Assembly (NCBI GenBank): GCA_028693555.1
Contig: JAQUVD010000032.1
Span: 1-40,482 of the forward strand
Length of the DNA stretch: 40,482 nt
DNA from: Hespellia sp.
Lineage (GTDB): Bacteria; Bacillota; Clostridia; Lachnospirales; Lachnospiraceae
Reading direction: 5' to 3'
Made by a program: the position numbers and the translations under genes
Part shown: one piece after another, positions 40,375 to 40,482 of the stretch
Layout of the letters: each line of letters begins with the position of its first letter
Numbering within the stretch: position 1 is the first letter of the stretch
Notes under the pieces: model-generated
Database searches by the model: none
The model's input: the letters and a program-made list of their open reading frames with translations, nothing else
What the model was told of the DNA's origin: nothing

Positions 40375-40482
40375 ATGGAAAAAGCATTTGATTTAAACAA
40401 TATTTCAAAACTTACGTATGGTCGTGGGTATGTCTACTTCTTACAATACCATATTGTCTGGTGTACAAAATATCGTAAACAA
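40375..40482 (+). CDS. tnpA: IS200/IS605-family transposase TnpA, N-terminal part (runs off window)
   Basis: An open frame of 36 codons reaches the window edge. It reads MEKAFDLNNISKL, then YGRGYVYFLQYHIVWCTKYRKQ. The block YHIVWCTKYR is the hallmark start of Y1 HUH transposases of the IS200/IS605 family. The HUH and Tyr residues lie beyond the edge. Whether a tnpB/IscB-type gene follows cannot be seen. Confidence 0.85.
   Translation, partial: MEKAFDLNNISKLTYGRGYVYFLQYHIVWCTKYRKQ

Overview
The window is low-to-mid GC Gram-positive DNA with strong Shine-Dalgarno sites and tight operons. Its gene repertoire points to an anaerobic Clostridia, most likely a gut Lachnospiraceae: a CIRCE-controlled htpG, an N-terminally extended ClpX, DUF5721 and DUF4358 proteins, MBOAT/DHHW surface genes, a Csp-like subtilase and a carbohydrate ABC system beside a YesM-type kinase. 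The genus is not fixed by the sequence. No tRNA, rRNA or CRISPR array was seen.

Layout. 1-220: 3' end of a group II intron lying antisense in the start of a sensor kinase gene. 340-7788: sugar operon (binding lipoprotein, two permeases, GH106-like glycoside hydrolase, zinc alcohol dehydrogenase). 7953-9499: XRE-Uma2 fusion and a membrane-tailed MerR regulator. 9650-11860: CIRCE and htpG. 12067-12294: first copy (E1) of a long-hairpin repeat. 12296-16809: DUF5721 gene, then a GDSL, DUF4358, MBOAT, DHHW set for surface polymer O-acylation. 16802-21220: RluF-like pseudouridine synthase, ligA, clpX. 21324-23849: subtilase, small coiled-coil protein, LspA-like protein. 23904-29184: TetR, 2-hydroxyacid dehydrogenase, NudC, YitT, aminopeptidase P. 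29219-38534: phosphate locus. 38722-40482: an IS30 element and the start of an IS200/IS605-type element.

The phosphate locus is the most interesting part. A response regulator and histidine kinase are followed by a Pho box, a PstS-like lipoprotein and an overlapping small alarmone synthetase. Then come two long-hairpin repeats (E2, E3) in opposite orientation, a second Pho box of the same geometry, and pstS-pstC-pstA-pstB-phoU with a second PhoB-like regulator. Both PstS proteins have their two halves in swapped order compared with classical PstS, as a circular permutation would give. Placing the alarmone synthetase behind a Pho box suggests that phosphate starvation directly raises (p)ppGpp synthesis.

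Two structured nucleic-acid features are not explained by genes. The first is a family of roughly 230-310 bp imperfect palindromes (E1, E2, E3). Their arms and tip hairpins differ between copies but keep pairing, and their core looks like a bidirectional terminator. The second is a pair of matched hairpins between pstA and pstB, each with one T-T mismatch and one tandem G-A step at the same positions. These two, with the permuted PstS pair, are the best candidates for undescribed biology.
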